Notes under the pieces: model-generated
The model's database searches: none
Seen by the model: only the letters and a program-made list of their open reading frames with translations
What the model was told of the DNA's origin: nothing
Assembly: GCA_022616275.1 (NCBI GenBank)
Contig: JAKEFB010000125.1
Location: forward strand, 1-47,921
Length of the DNA: 47,921 nucleotides
DNA from: Chloroflexota bacterium
GTDB lineage: Bacteria > Chloroflexota > Anaerolineae > Promineifilales > Promineifilaceae
Direction: 5' to 3'
Shown: positions 33,797 through 41,900 of the stretch, piece after piece
Numbering within the stretch: the first letter of the stretch is position 1
How the letters are laid out: every line of letters begins with the position of its first letter
Program-made: the position numbers and the translations under genes

Positions 33797-36700
33797 TTAG
33801 GCGTAGATGTACTCGTAACAGACCAGGTGCAGATCGTCGCGGGTGATGGCTTTCATACGATTGCCGTTTTCCGGTTCAGGTGGCAAGCCGGCTTGTTGGT
33901 CGTAAAGTTGGCGGGTGGTATCTATCAACGGCCGCGCGTCCCCATTGGCGCTGTAGGCTCTCAAGGCGTCTCGTAATAACTGGATAGAAGCGCCTACCAA
34001 GGGCTGTTTCAGGAATTGGCGCAACTCGCGAATCTCCTGGCGGTCAAAGGCCGAATTCTGCAACTGCTCGCGTAAAATCTGGGCCACCAGCGTTTGTTCT
34101 TCGGCGACCGGCTTGTCTACGGCCGTTATGGCCTGTTGCTGGATCACCTCGTCCAGAATGTTTTCAATGACCTTTTCCTGGATGTCGTAGACGTTTACTT
34201 CGTCGTAGGGTGGCGGGAAGCGCGGCGTCTCCGGGCCGCAGGCGATGATTTGGGTGATCTGGTAGCGATTGTCTGTGATCTGGCGACGCGCCAGATCGTA
34301 GTAGCGCCAGAAGTGGGAGCGCCCATTTTCAGGATGGGGCGCAGTGAAGTAAAAGAAAACGCCCTTTGTCTCTCGCCTTTCCAGCCCGGAGTGGATGCCG
34401 TCGTCCAGGTCTGTCAACCACCTGGCGGCTTCCGTTAACAAAACGCGCTGCAACTCGGCCAGCAACGCTTCGCTGCTGGCCAGCTCCAGGAACGATTCCT
34501 GTTCGGCGATGACCGAATTGTCCTCGTCGGCGATGCGGCGCAGCGTGTTAAAATCGCGCGGCGTCACCACTTCGCCCAGTACGCTGGCATCGAGAAAGCC
34601 GGTCTGGTTGATCACGTCAATCTTGGAGGTCAGGCTGGCTACCAGCCCCAGCAGCTCCTCCAGCGCCGCTTCGGGGAACATGTTGTAAATGGCCAACACG
34701 TCAAAAGGCGACCCCAGGCGGTCAATGCGGCCGGCCCGTTGCACCATCCGCGTTGGGTTCCAGTGCAGATCGTAGTTAATGAGATAGCCGCAATCTTGCA
34801 GGTTTTGCCCTTCAGATAGAACGTCGGTGGAAACCAGGATGTTAATTTCCTGGTCCGTGTCCTTGATTTCCGGCCGGCCGTTAGCCACCGGGGCAAAGCG
34901 TTCCACCAGGCCGGCACGATCCTTGACGCCGGCGCCGCTGTCAATCCGTCGAATGGTCGGTTGGCCCATCGCTTCACGCCAGGCAGCGTTTTGGTCGCTG
35001 GTCAGGGCGCGATAAAGATAGCGGGCCGTGTCTTTGTAATAGGTAAAGACCAGCGCCTTCTGGCCGGGCAATTCCGTTTGCAGCAACTGCTTAAACTGTT
35101 GCAGCTTGGCGTCGTGGGCAAAGTCAATGTCGCGAATCTTGTACCAGACGTCGGTCAGGGCCTCGATATCTTCCTGGAGCGCCCGGTAGAGCCGCCGCCG
35201 ATCATATTGGTCGGCGTCCAGGCGGGGCAGGACGTCAATCACTTCCCGGGCGGCGACGTCTTCGTCAAATTGCCCGGCCCGCGACTGGGGCAGGTTGTCG
35301 GCGCTGTCCTCGTCGTCGGCCGCCAGCAGGCGCATGGCCTGGTGAAAGGAAGCCGAGTCCAGCACGACGCCGTCCTGCACGTACTCGGCGAAGGTCTTGA
35401 CGAATTCCAACGCCCGGCGGATGGAGATGCGGAAGGCGTCAATACTCGATTCCAGCCGTTTCAGAAAGCGGCTTTTGAAAATGCCTACCAGGGCCACCTG
35501 CCGGCCGAGTTCAAATTCGTCCGGGGCAAAGGCGGTCAACTTGTACGACTCCAGGTTGTAGTGGGCCAGGTTGAGGGCCTCAATGCGGTTGACGATCTGC
35601 CGGTAAATGCCCTCGTAAGTCGCTTCCAGATCGTAGCGGGCGGTACGCAACTGCCGCTCCGGCCAGGTAATGCGCTTGCCGCTAATCGTCGCTTCCGGGT
35701 AAGCGCGGCGGATAAATTGCCGGGTGCGGCGCACGACCACTTCTTCCAACAGGTTAAAGATGCGGATGCTGCCCTGCTCGATGGACTCGCGCCGCGCGGC
35801 CAGGAAATATTTGTACACGTCGCCAATGCCGGCCGCGGCAAAGTAAGTGCGGTCGTTGCCGGTAAAGAGGTTAATCTGGTTGTAGAGGTCGAAGATGTTA
35901 TTGTTGATCGGCGTGGCCGTCAGCAAAATGACCTTCTTGCGCTGGCCGGCCCGGCCGCGCCGGCCGTTGGCGGCCAGGATCGTCTCCAGCGTCTGGTAGC
36001 GCTTTGTCTGCCGGTTGCGGAAGTTGTGGGCCTCGTCAATGAGGAAGATGTCGGCGTCGTAGAATTCACGGCCGGTAAAGTCGTCAATGCCCAACTGTTC
36101 CTGGGAAACGATCTGGGCAGCAATAGAGGCGCTGTGCAGCTCCGTCTGCCACAGCCGGCGCAACGAGGCCGGGCAAATGACAACCGCCTTTTGCCGCTGG
36201 TGGTAGGCGGTGTCTTCGAGCAACTTCTTGCCGATCCAGGTCTTGCCCAGCCCGACCGAATCGGCGACGAGGACGCCGTCGTAGCGGGCCAGGATGCGCC
36301 GCGCTTTTTTGACTGCGTCTTCCTGGAACTCGGTCAACTCGACGGCCGAGCGGGTGCCCACCGGGCTCAGATCGGCGGCCAGATCGTCGCGGAAATATTC
36401 GTACAAGGCCTTCATGTAAATTTCGTAGGGCGTGTATTCCCGGCCGCCAAACTTGGAGTTCTCCAGCAGTTCAATCAACTCTTCTTTGAACCCGACGGCC
36501 TGCTGCCATTGATCGTCGTACCAGTGGGCCAGCTCCATGATGGCCCGCGCGCCGACTTCGCTTTTGAGCAGGCGCTGGGCGCCGGCCGAAATGGAGCCAC
36601 TCACCTGCTCCTGGGCGTGGTGGCTGACTTCGGCCCGGGCTTCGACGTCCTCGATCTCCTCGGCCGCCAGCAGCGTCTTGTGAACGAGGTTGAGTTCGCG

Positions 36701-37204
36701 GTTGGTGGTCAGCCCCGGCCCAGTGAAGTTGCTGCTGCCGGCGATGCCGACCAGCGGATTGAGGTAGTCAAAGGGGCCGGCTTGATCGTCGTGGCCGCCG
36801 TAAAAGAGGTAGCATTTGGCGTGCAGGAAGCGGCGCCGGCCGCTCTCGCCGGGAGCATGCCCCAGGTAGAGGCGCACTTCGACGTCGTCGCGGCGCAGAA
36901 AGCGGACGAGTTCCTCGACCAATTGCTGCGTCTCGGCGCGTAGCGGCTCGGCGTTCAGTTCGTGGCGCAAGAAGTCGGCCGCATCCGGCCGCAGCCCGAC
37001 CCGCTCGGCCGTCTTGGGATCGTCGCCCAGCAGCAGGCGCAGGCGGCGCACGGCCGGCAGGGTGTGGCGTAGCTGCTGGAAGCCGCGAATGCTGAAGTAG
37101 GCCGTGGCAATGTCGAGTTGTTGCCCGGCCTGGCTTTGCAGCAGGGCGTTCAGGACGTCGGCCAACCGGTTGTTGACGTTGTCTATGACGTAGGGTATGC
37201 GCAT
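33797..37204 (-). CDS. PLD-domain + SNF2/RapA-like SF2 helicase fusion
   Basis: A 1135-aa defence-type protein. The N-terminal phospholipase-D-like nuclease domain (about 1-190) has the HxK motif LHAKCYLF (H128, K130) and GSSNFTGPGL (156-165). The helicase follows: Walker A ADSVGLGKTW (314-323), Walker B LIDEAHNFRN (388-397), motif III LLTATPINNN (427-436), motif V STDVLSEGQNLQ (792-803) and motif VI QRAGRIDRLG (822-831). The C-terminal 300 residues are unassigned. Only one HKD-type motif is visible, so dimerisation would be needed for PLD nuclease activity. It probably translocates on DNA and cuts or remodels foreign DNA with its restriction neighbours. ATG 37204 lies 12 bases from palindrome unit B and has no good ribosome site. 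Confidence 0.9.
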   Translation of the reverse strand: MRIPYVIDNVNNRLADVLNALLQSQAGQQLDIATAYFSIRGFQQLRHTLPAVRRLRLLLGDDPKTAERVGLRPDAADFLRHELNAEPLRAETQQLVEELVRFLRRDDVEVRLYLGHAPGESGRRRFLHAKCYLFYGGHDDQAGPFDYLNPLVGIAGSSNFTGPGLTTNRELNLVHKTLLAAEEIEDVEARAEVSHHAQEQVSGSISAGAQRLLKSEVGARAIMELAHWYDDQWQQAVGFKEELIELLENSKFGGREYTPYEIYMKALYEYFRDDLAADLSPVGTRSAVELTEFQEDAVKKARRILARYDGVLVADSVGLGKTWIGKKLLEDTAYHQRQKAVVICPASLRRLWQTELHSASIAAQIVSQEQLGIDDFTGREFYDADIFLIDEAHNFRNRQTKRYQTLETILAANGRRGRAGQRKKVILLTATPINNNIFDLYNQINLFTGNDRTYFAAAGIGDVYKYFLAARRESIEQGSIRIFNLLEEVVVRRTRQFIRRAYPEATISGKRITWPERQLRTARYDLEATYEGIYRQIVNRIEALNLAHYNLESYKLTAFAPDEFELGRQVALVGIFKSRFLKRLESSIDAFRISIRRALEFVKTFAEYVQDGVVLDSASFHQAMRLLAADDEDSADNLPQSRAGQFDEDVAAREVIDVLPRLDADQYDRRRLYRALQEDIEALTDVWYKIRDIDFAHDAKLQQFKQLLQTELPGQKALVFTYYKDTARYLYRALTSDQNAAWREAMGQPTIRRIDSGAGVKDRAGLVERFAPVANGRPEIKDTDQEINILVSTDVLSEGQNLQDCGYLINYDLHWNPTRMVQRAGRIDRLGSPFDVLAIYNMFPEAALEELLGLVASLTSKIDVINQTGFLDASVLGEVVTPRDFNTLRRIADEDNSVIAEQESFLELASSEALLAELQRVLLTEAARWLTDLDDGIHSGLERRETKGVFFYFTAPHPENGRSHFWRYYDLARRQITDNRYQITQIIACGPETPRFPPPYDEVNVYDIQEKVIENILDEVIQQQAITAVDKPVAEEQTLVAQILREQLQNSAFDRQEIRELRQFLKQPLVGASIQLLRDALRAYSANGDARPLIDTTRQLYDQQAGLPPEPENGNRMKAITRDDLHLVCYEYIYA

Positions 37205-37216
37205 GTTGAGTGAATC

Positions 37217-37249
37217 AGGTGACAGTCACCGGGGAGGTGACTGTCACCT
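37217..37249. repeat. REP-like nested palindrome, unit B
   Basis: AGGTGACAGTCACC (37217-37230, final T replaced by G), spacer, and AGGTGACTGTCACCT (37235-37249). It occupies 33 of the 54 bases between the first RAYT gene and the helicase. Confidence 0.95.
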
Positions 37250-37258
37250 AAGTCCTAC

Positions 37259-37843
37259 CTAATCCTCCAGATACTTCAACTCATCAATCAAGGTTCGCTC
37301 GATCAGGTAATCATTCACGAATTCCTGGTAAGCGGCCGGGTCGGGAAAGAAATCGGCCACGAATTGGCGGTCAACGAGCGTGCCGTCCCGTTCGCCCAGC
37401 CACTCCGGGTAATTGGAATACGGCCACTCTTCCGGCCGCTGGACCAGGCCGTGTTTGGCCGGGTTGGCGTGAATGTAGCGGCAGAGGTGGCGCAGGTAGC
37501 GCTCGCTGTCTACCGGCCGGGCCTCAAAGCGGTGCTCAAAGAGCGTGCCGCTGTGATTATAGCGATTATTGTAGGCTTTGGAGTAGCTGTTGAAAACTCG
37601 CTGCGGCAGCAGCCCGGCCGGGTGGTCGCCGTCCTGCCGCACCAGGAAGTGGTAATGGTTGGGCAACAGGCAATAAACGATGATGGCCGCGTTCAGTTCG
37701 CGCCGGTATTTCTTGAGGCGGGAGAGGACGAAGAGGTAGTTGGTTTCCTCGCGGAAAATGGTCAACTGCCGCGCGCCGCGATTGTAGAAGTGGTAGTAGC
37801 GGCCGTCTTCCCAGGTGATGGTGTCTTTTCGGGCGTAGGGCAT
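37259..37843 (-). CDS. REP-associated tyrosine transposase (RAYT), copy 1
   Basis: A 194-aa HUH/Y1 transposase (PF01797 type, TnpA-REP clade). It has YYHFYNRGARQLTIF near the start, LLPNHYHFLV with the HUH metal pair H63 and H65, and the catalytic tyrosine in RYIHANPAKHGLV (Y123). RAYTs cut and join single-stranded DNA at palindromic REP sequences and are usually single-copy, non-selfish genes. Here REP-like palindromes lie at both ends (units B and C). Unlike most RAYTs it is embedded in an operon, between the Mrr endonuclease and the helicase. It differs from copy 2 at only eight residues (13, 52, 74, 94, 147, 151, 153 and about 176). Confidence 0.95.
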   Translation of the reverse strand: MPYARKDTITWEDGRYYHFYNRGARQLTIFREETNYLFVLSRLKKYRRELNAAIIVYCLLPNHYHFLVRQDGDHPAGLLPQRVFNSYSKAYNNRYNHSGTLFEHRFEARPVDSERYLRHLCRYIHANPAKHGLVQRPEEWPYSNYPEWLGERDGTLVDRQFVADFFPDPAAYQEFVNDYLIERTLIDELKYLED

Positions 37844-37857
37844 AGGTTACTCTCAAC

Positions 37858-37890
37858 AGGTGACAGTCACCTCCCAGGTGACTGTCACCT
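37858..37890. repeat. REP-like nested palindrome, unit C
   Basis: AGGTGACAGTCACCT (37858-37872), spacer CCC, AGGTGACTGTCACCT (37876-37890). The last base is shared with the TAA stop of the Mrr gene. The RAYT start is 14 bases away on the other side. Confidence 0.95.
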
Positions 37891-38867
37891 TATTCGAGCG
37901 GGATCAGGGTCTTTTGCAAATTGAGCTTCTCTTTCATTCCGGCCGAGAGGGAATCATAGTTTTCAACGAGAATGCCGGCAAGTTGATTGCCGTTGATCAG
38001 GCCGATTCTCTTGAAGTCTGGCTTTTCGGCCTCCTCGCGGGCTTTGCCGTTGAAGTCGGACGTCGTCACGAAGGCAGCCTGAGCCTTTTCCGCCACGCTA
38101 CTGCGAAAACCCTTAATGTCCTTGTGATTGACGTACCTGCCGCTCTTGTACCTTTTAGCCTGCACCTTCAGGTCTACAGTCGCAAATTCGTAGATGCGTA
38201 GTGTCCCCTCCACGTCAACGCCTCCATCACCGGACTTACCTACGTGCTTGGCTTCAAAGCGAATAGCCGTTAGTAGTTCGGTAACGAATATTTCAAACTC
38301 ATCGGCCGAGAGTTCTAGAAGCCGGTCGAGAATGAGCCGGGTAATGGCTTCTTCTGTTACCATCGTTTTTCGTGCTTCTCGCGGCAACGACACTTTATAG
38401 GGAGAAAGTATTTCCTCGTACTGAGGAACCCGAAAGACGGCGAGCGTTGAACGCAAAGTATTCTGGGCTGGTATCGAAAGCGTGTTGCGCAGGAGTGGTT
38501 CGTCAAACCAGGTCACCGGCTTGCGATGGTGAAAGTGGGAGCCTGTTGGATTCGTAATATACGTGTACGGGCCGGTGATACGGCCGACCATGAGGCTGTC
38601 ATTATCTTCGGTAGGGGTGATGACATAGGTATCAACCTCGACCTCTTTTAGAAAACGCCAGATTTGCCCCACGTTTTGACCTACACGCAAGGGCGAAGCA
38701 GAGGAATGTTCGGCCTGATAGAGGATACGAAGAGCGTCCTTATCCTCGATCTGGCTCAAGTTCTTAGCTATGAAGCCAATACCAATGTAGCCACCGCTCA
38801 GAAAATCCTGGGCGTAGCGGCCGCCGTCAGCGCGGACGACGTGGACGACGGGTACGTTATTGGTCAT
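37890..38867 (-). CDS. Mrr-family restriction endonuclease with PUA/EVE-like N-terminal domain
   Basis: A 325-aa protein. The C-terminal Mrr_cat domain (about 183-310) has ELSADEFEIFVTELLTA, the PD-(D/E)XK site as GDGGVD (213-218) and VQAKRYK with Q236-K238, then GFRSSVAEKAQAAFVTTSDF. The N-terminal half (about 5-150) includes VDTYVITPTEDNDSLMVGRI and GPYTYITN, then HFHHRKPVTWF (111-121). This strand-turn pattern resembles PUA/EVE-type readers of modified bases in type IV restriction proteins. That likeness is by eye and moderate. It may cut modified or improperly modified DNA. ATG 38867 has GGAGG about seven bases upstream. Its stop is joined to palindrome unit C. Confidence 0.88.
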   Translation of the reverse strand: MTNNVPVVHVVRADGGRYAQDFLSGGYIGIGFIAKNLSQIEDKDALRILYQAEHSSASPLRVGQNVGQIWRFLKEVEVDTYVITPTEDNDSLMVGRITGPYTYITNPTGSHFHHRKPVTWFDEPLLRNTLSIPAQNTLRSTLAVFRVPQYEEILSPYKVSLPREARKTMVTEEAITRLILDRLLELSADEFEIFVTELLTAIRFEAKHVGKSGDGGVDVEGTLRIYEFATVDLKVQAKRYKSGRYVNHKDIKGFRSSVAEKAQAAFVTTSDFNGKAREEAEKPDFKRIGLINGNQLAGILVENYDSLSAGMKEKLNLQKTLIPLE

Positions 38868-38886
38868 AGGCTGGCCTCCAGAGGTC

Positions 38887-38919
38887 AGGTGACAGTCACC
38901 TTGGAGGTGACTGTCACCT
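38887..38919. repeat. REP-like nested palindrome, unit D
   Basis: AGGTGACAGTCACCT (38887-38901), spacer TGG, AGGTGACTGTCACCT (38905-38919). The last base is the first of the methylase TAA stop (minus-strand reading), as in unit C. It fills 33 of 51 bases between methylase and Mrr genes. Confidence 0.95.
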
Positions 38920-41900
38920 TAGAGATGTCGCAAAACATTGAGCGCCCAGGCGCGGGCCTGCTGGGCTTCAGCGCGGCTAAGGGCTTCGCTGTGGGCTGCC
39001 TTGTTGCGCAGGGCAATAGTGGTATTGTCGTTGAGCTGGCCCAAGACGCCATCATCGCCAAAGATGGTTTCAGCGGCGCGGGTGAAGCGGGCCTCGGTGA
39101 AGCGGCGTAAGGCGCTTTCTCTACTGCTGGCCATGATAATGGGGAAGCTGCCCAGGGTTAAATGCCTTTCGCGGCGCATAAATTGCTGCAGGAAAGCGTT
39201 GTGGCAGTCGCCGTCGCCATAGCCCGATTCCTCGCGGAAGGGCAGGAAGAGGCGCTGCATGAGGGCCGTCTCCACCGCTTTGGCGTAGGCGATGACGCTG
39301 GTCGAGAAGTCCAGGTGGCCGGGCAGGTGGGCAATGTTGTATTCGCCGGTCAGCAGGAAGGTGGGCACGTCGCCGGCAAAGAGGCGCCAGCCGGGCAGCG
39401 CGGCGTTCAGCCGCTCCTCTTCGGGGCTGACGTTGACCCGGCTTTGCAGCCTTTGGGCGGCCGGCAGCACCCCGGCGGCGATGACCTCCAGGGCGGCGTC
39501 GGGATCTTTTTGCAGCTCCTCGTCCTGGAGGGCCTTTTCTTTGGCTTCGGCCAGGGCCTGCTCGTAGGCCGGCCGCTCGATCAGCTCGATCTCCTCATCC
39601 GTCAGGCCGTAGAGCTGGTAGACGATCTGGTCAATGAGGGCGTCGGTGGCGGCCAACTGCTGCTTGATGGGCCGCAGGACGGCCAGCGACTTTTCGTACT
39701 CAGCCTGGATTTGCCCTTGAATCTTGACCAGGTTTACACCGAGGCGGTTACGATTTTGGTGTAAGCGATAATAAAACTCTTCCCAGGGTAACTCTGCCTC
39801 CCCCTTTTGATAATCGCCTGGATAGTTTTGAATGACACTGTAGCCGGTTAGTGCCTTGACGCCGAATTTGTCCTCACGCGGACGGATGCTTAACACGCCT
39901 TCCAGCCAGTTTAGGAAATGTTTAATTTCGGCTTGTTTTTGTTTATTAAACTCGATCATTTGCACAGCTAAAAAAGCCAGTTCATCATGAATAATATCGG
40001 TCCGACCATTTTGGGTTGCCTCCCGAGCTAATCCGATTAGCCATACTAAATCATGGTTTTTATAATGAGCTTTTATTTCCTTACCTATCGTAGAACGTTG
40101 TTCATCATTAGTGTTAAATTCAACCTTGGGAATTGGTAATGATTGAACATCTGAAGGGTTAAGTTTTGGGAAAGTGTTCTTCGCAAAATTAGGCAGCTTA
40201 ATTCGGCTATAGAAAGAAATTAGATAGGAATTAATCACGGCTAAAATGAATCGCAAATCATAAGGCATGGATACCTTTGACAGGCATGGAATTATGCTAT
40301 GCCCATAGTAGAACTCTTCATTGGTTAACTGTGTTTGAATTCGGTGGTTAGATCCTGGTACTTCCCTAAACAAGAGTCTCTCACCATAAAAGTATTTGGG
40401 GTCACGTGGAGCAGCTAACCAAGGGCCATAGCTTATCCATTTGCCTGACCAGTCTAATTCATACCTTGCTACATCTCCACCTTCTAACCACTTCTTGAAT
40501 GTTTCGTCTTTCTGGTGAGCTGAATGAAATGCCCGACTCCTGATGAGCTTTTCATCTTGCCCTCTGTATTTGTCGTAAGCTGTCAAACCTTGCGCGATGT
40601 CACAACAAACAGCAAGGGTTTGCGATTTAGACATGATTTTGCTAAGCAAATCATCTAACTCGGGTGTCATGAGATATTCAATGCGGGCATAAGCGTTTTT
40701 CAACCAAGAGGCCTGAGGAATGCGATAGTGGGGCTTTACATTTAGAGTGTTAATACTGTGGTCAAGTGTTACTTTCGTCTCGCTTTCAGAACTTGGAGCT
40801 TGATTAGAAAATATGGGAACACAAGTATAAACAACAGCCTCAGCGAACACTCGTCCAGTGACCCAGAGACTATTTAGAGTAGCCCTAGATAGAATTAATC
40901 TTCTTAAATTTTCATTGGTTTCGAGGCGCAACCATACTTCTGGAACTATGTATGAAAGCAACCCATGCGAGCGGAGTATTTGCCAGAGTTTTTCGAGGAA
41001 GAATATGTAGCTATCAAAATCAAGTTGAAAACTAATATAATTTTCAGAGAAATAAGGCTTGTCGTTCTCTCCAAAGTCAGCTCCATAAGGCGGATTTCCT
41101 ATAATAGCATCAAATCCACCCCACTCAAGCAACTGCACATCCTGTCCGCCCGGCCGGCCGGGGGCAAAGAAGACTTCCGGGAATTCCAATTCCCAATGGA
41201 AAAAGCGTTTGTCCTCGGCCGCTTGCAGCGCCGTTTCGGCCACCTGCGGGGCGTCAAATTGGGCCACCTCCGGAGGGCGGCCGTGGGGGTTTTTGAGCCA
41301 GTTGCGGGTGTCGTTGTGGCGCAGAAACAGCACCGCCGGGTCTGCTTTTTTGCCGGGGGCGTTGCCAAACCAGCGGCTGGTATAGACGTCCAGCACCCGC
41401 TTATAATAGGCCAGGTGGTCGCCGGCGTCACGGTAGGCGGCCTGGCTCTCCTGGACCTGGGACACGGTGTTGTCGCTGAGAGTGCTGACCCGGCGCATCA
41501 GGTCGGTGGCCAGGCTGAGGCCGGTGAACGGCCCGCCGCTAAAGAGGCTCAACTGGACCGCCTTTTCGGCCGTGCCCTCGACCGCTTCCTCCACCTCCTT
41601 AATTCGCGCTCCAATCAGGCTGTTGCCGTGCTTGAGGTGGTGGTCGAGGAAGCTGAGCGGCGCGCCCAGGGTGAAGGCGTCCAGCCACAGCGAGACCTTG
41701 GCCAGCTCGACGGCCATCTCGTTCAGGTCCACGCCGTAGACGCAGCGCTTGAGGACGGCCCGCTTGAGGAGGGCGACGCGGGTCAGCCGGGCGGTGTCAA
41801 TGGTCACGCCTTGCCGCTCCATCTCGACGACGATGTCATCGCGAATCTGCTCCAGCATACCCCAGACCGGGTTTTCGCTCCAGGCGTTGAGGAAGGTAAT

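Noticed and set aside
34961-36943. 660-aa open frame on the + strand
   Set aside because: It lies wholly antisense to the PLD-SF2 helicase, whose motifs I through VI are intact. GC-rich coding DNA gives long antisense frames; the translated sequence shows no domain.
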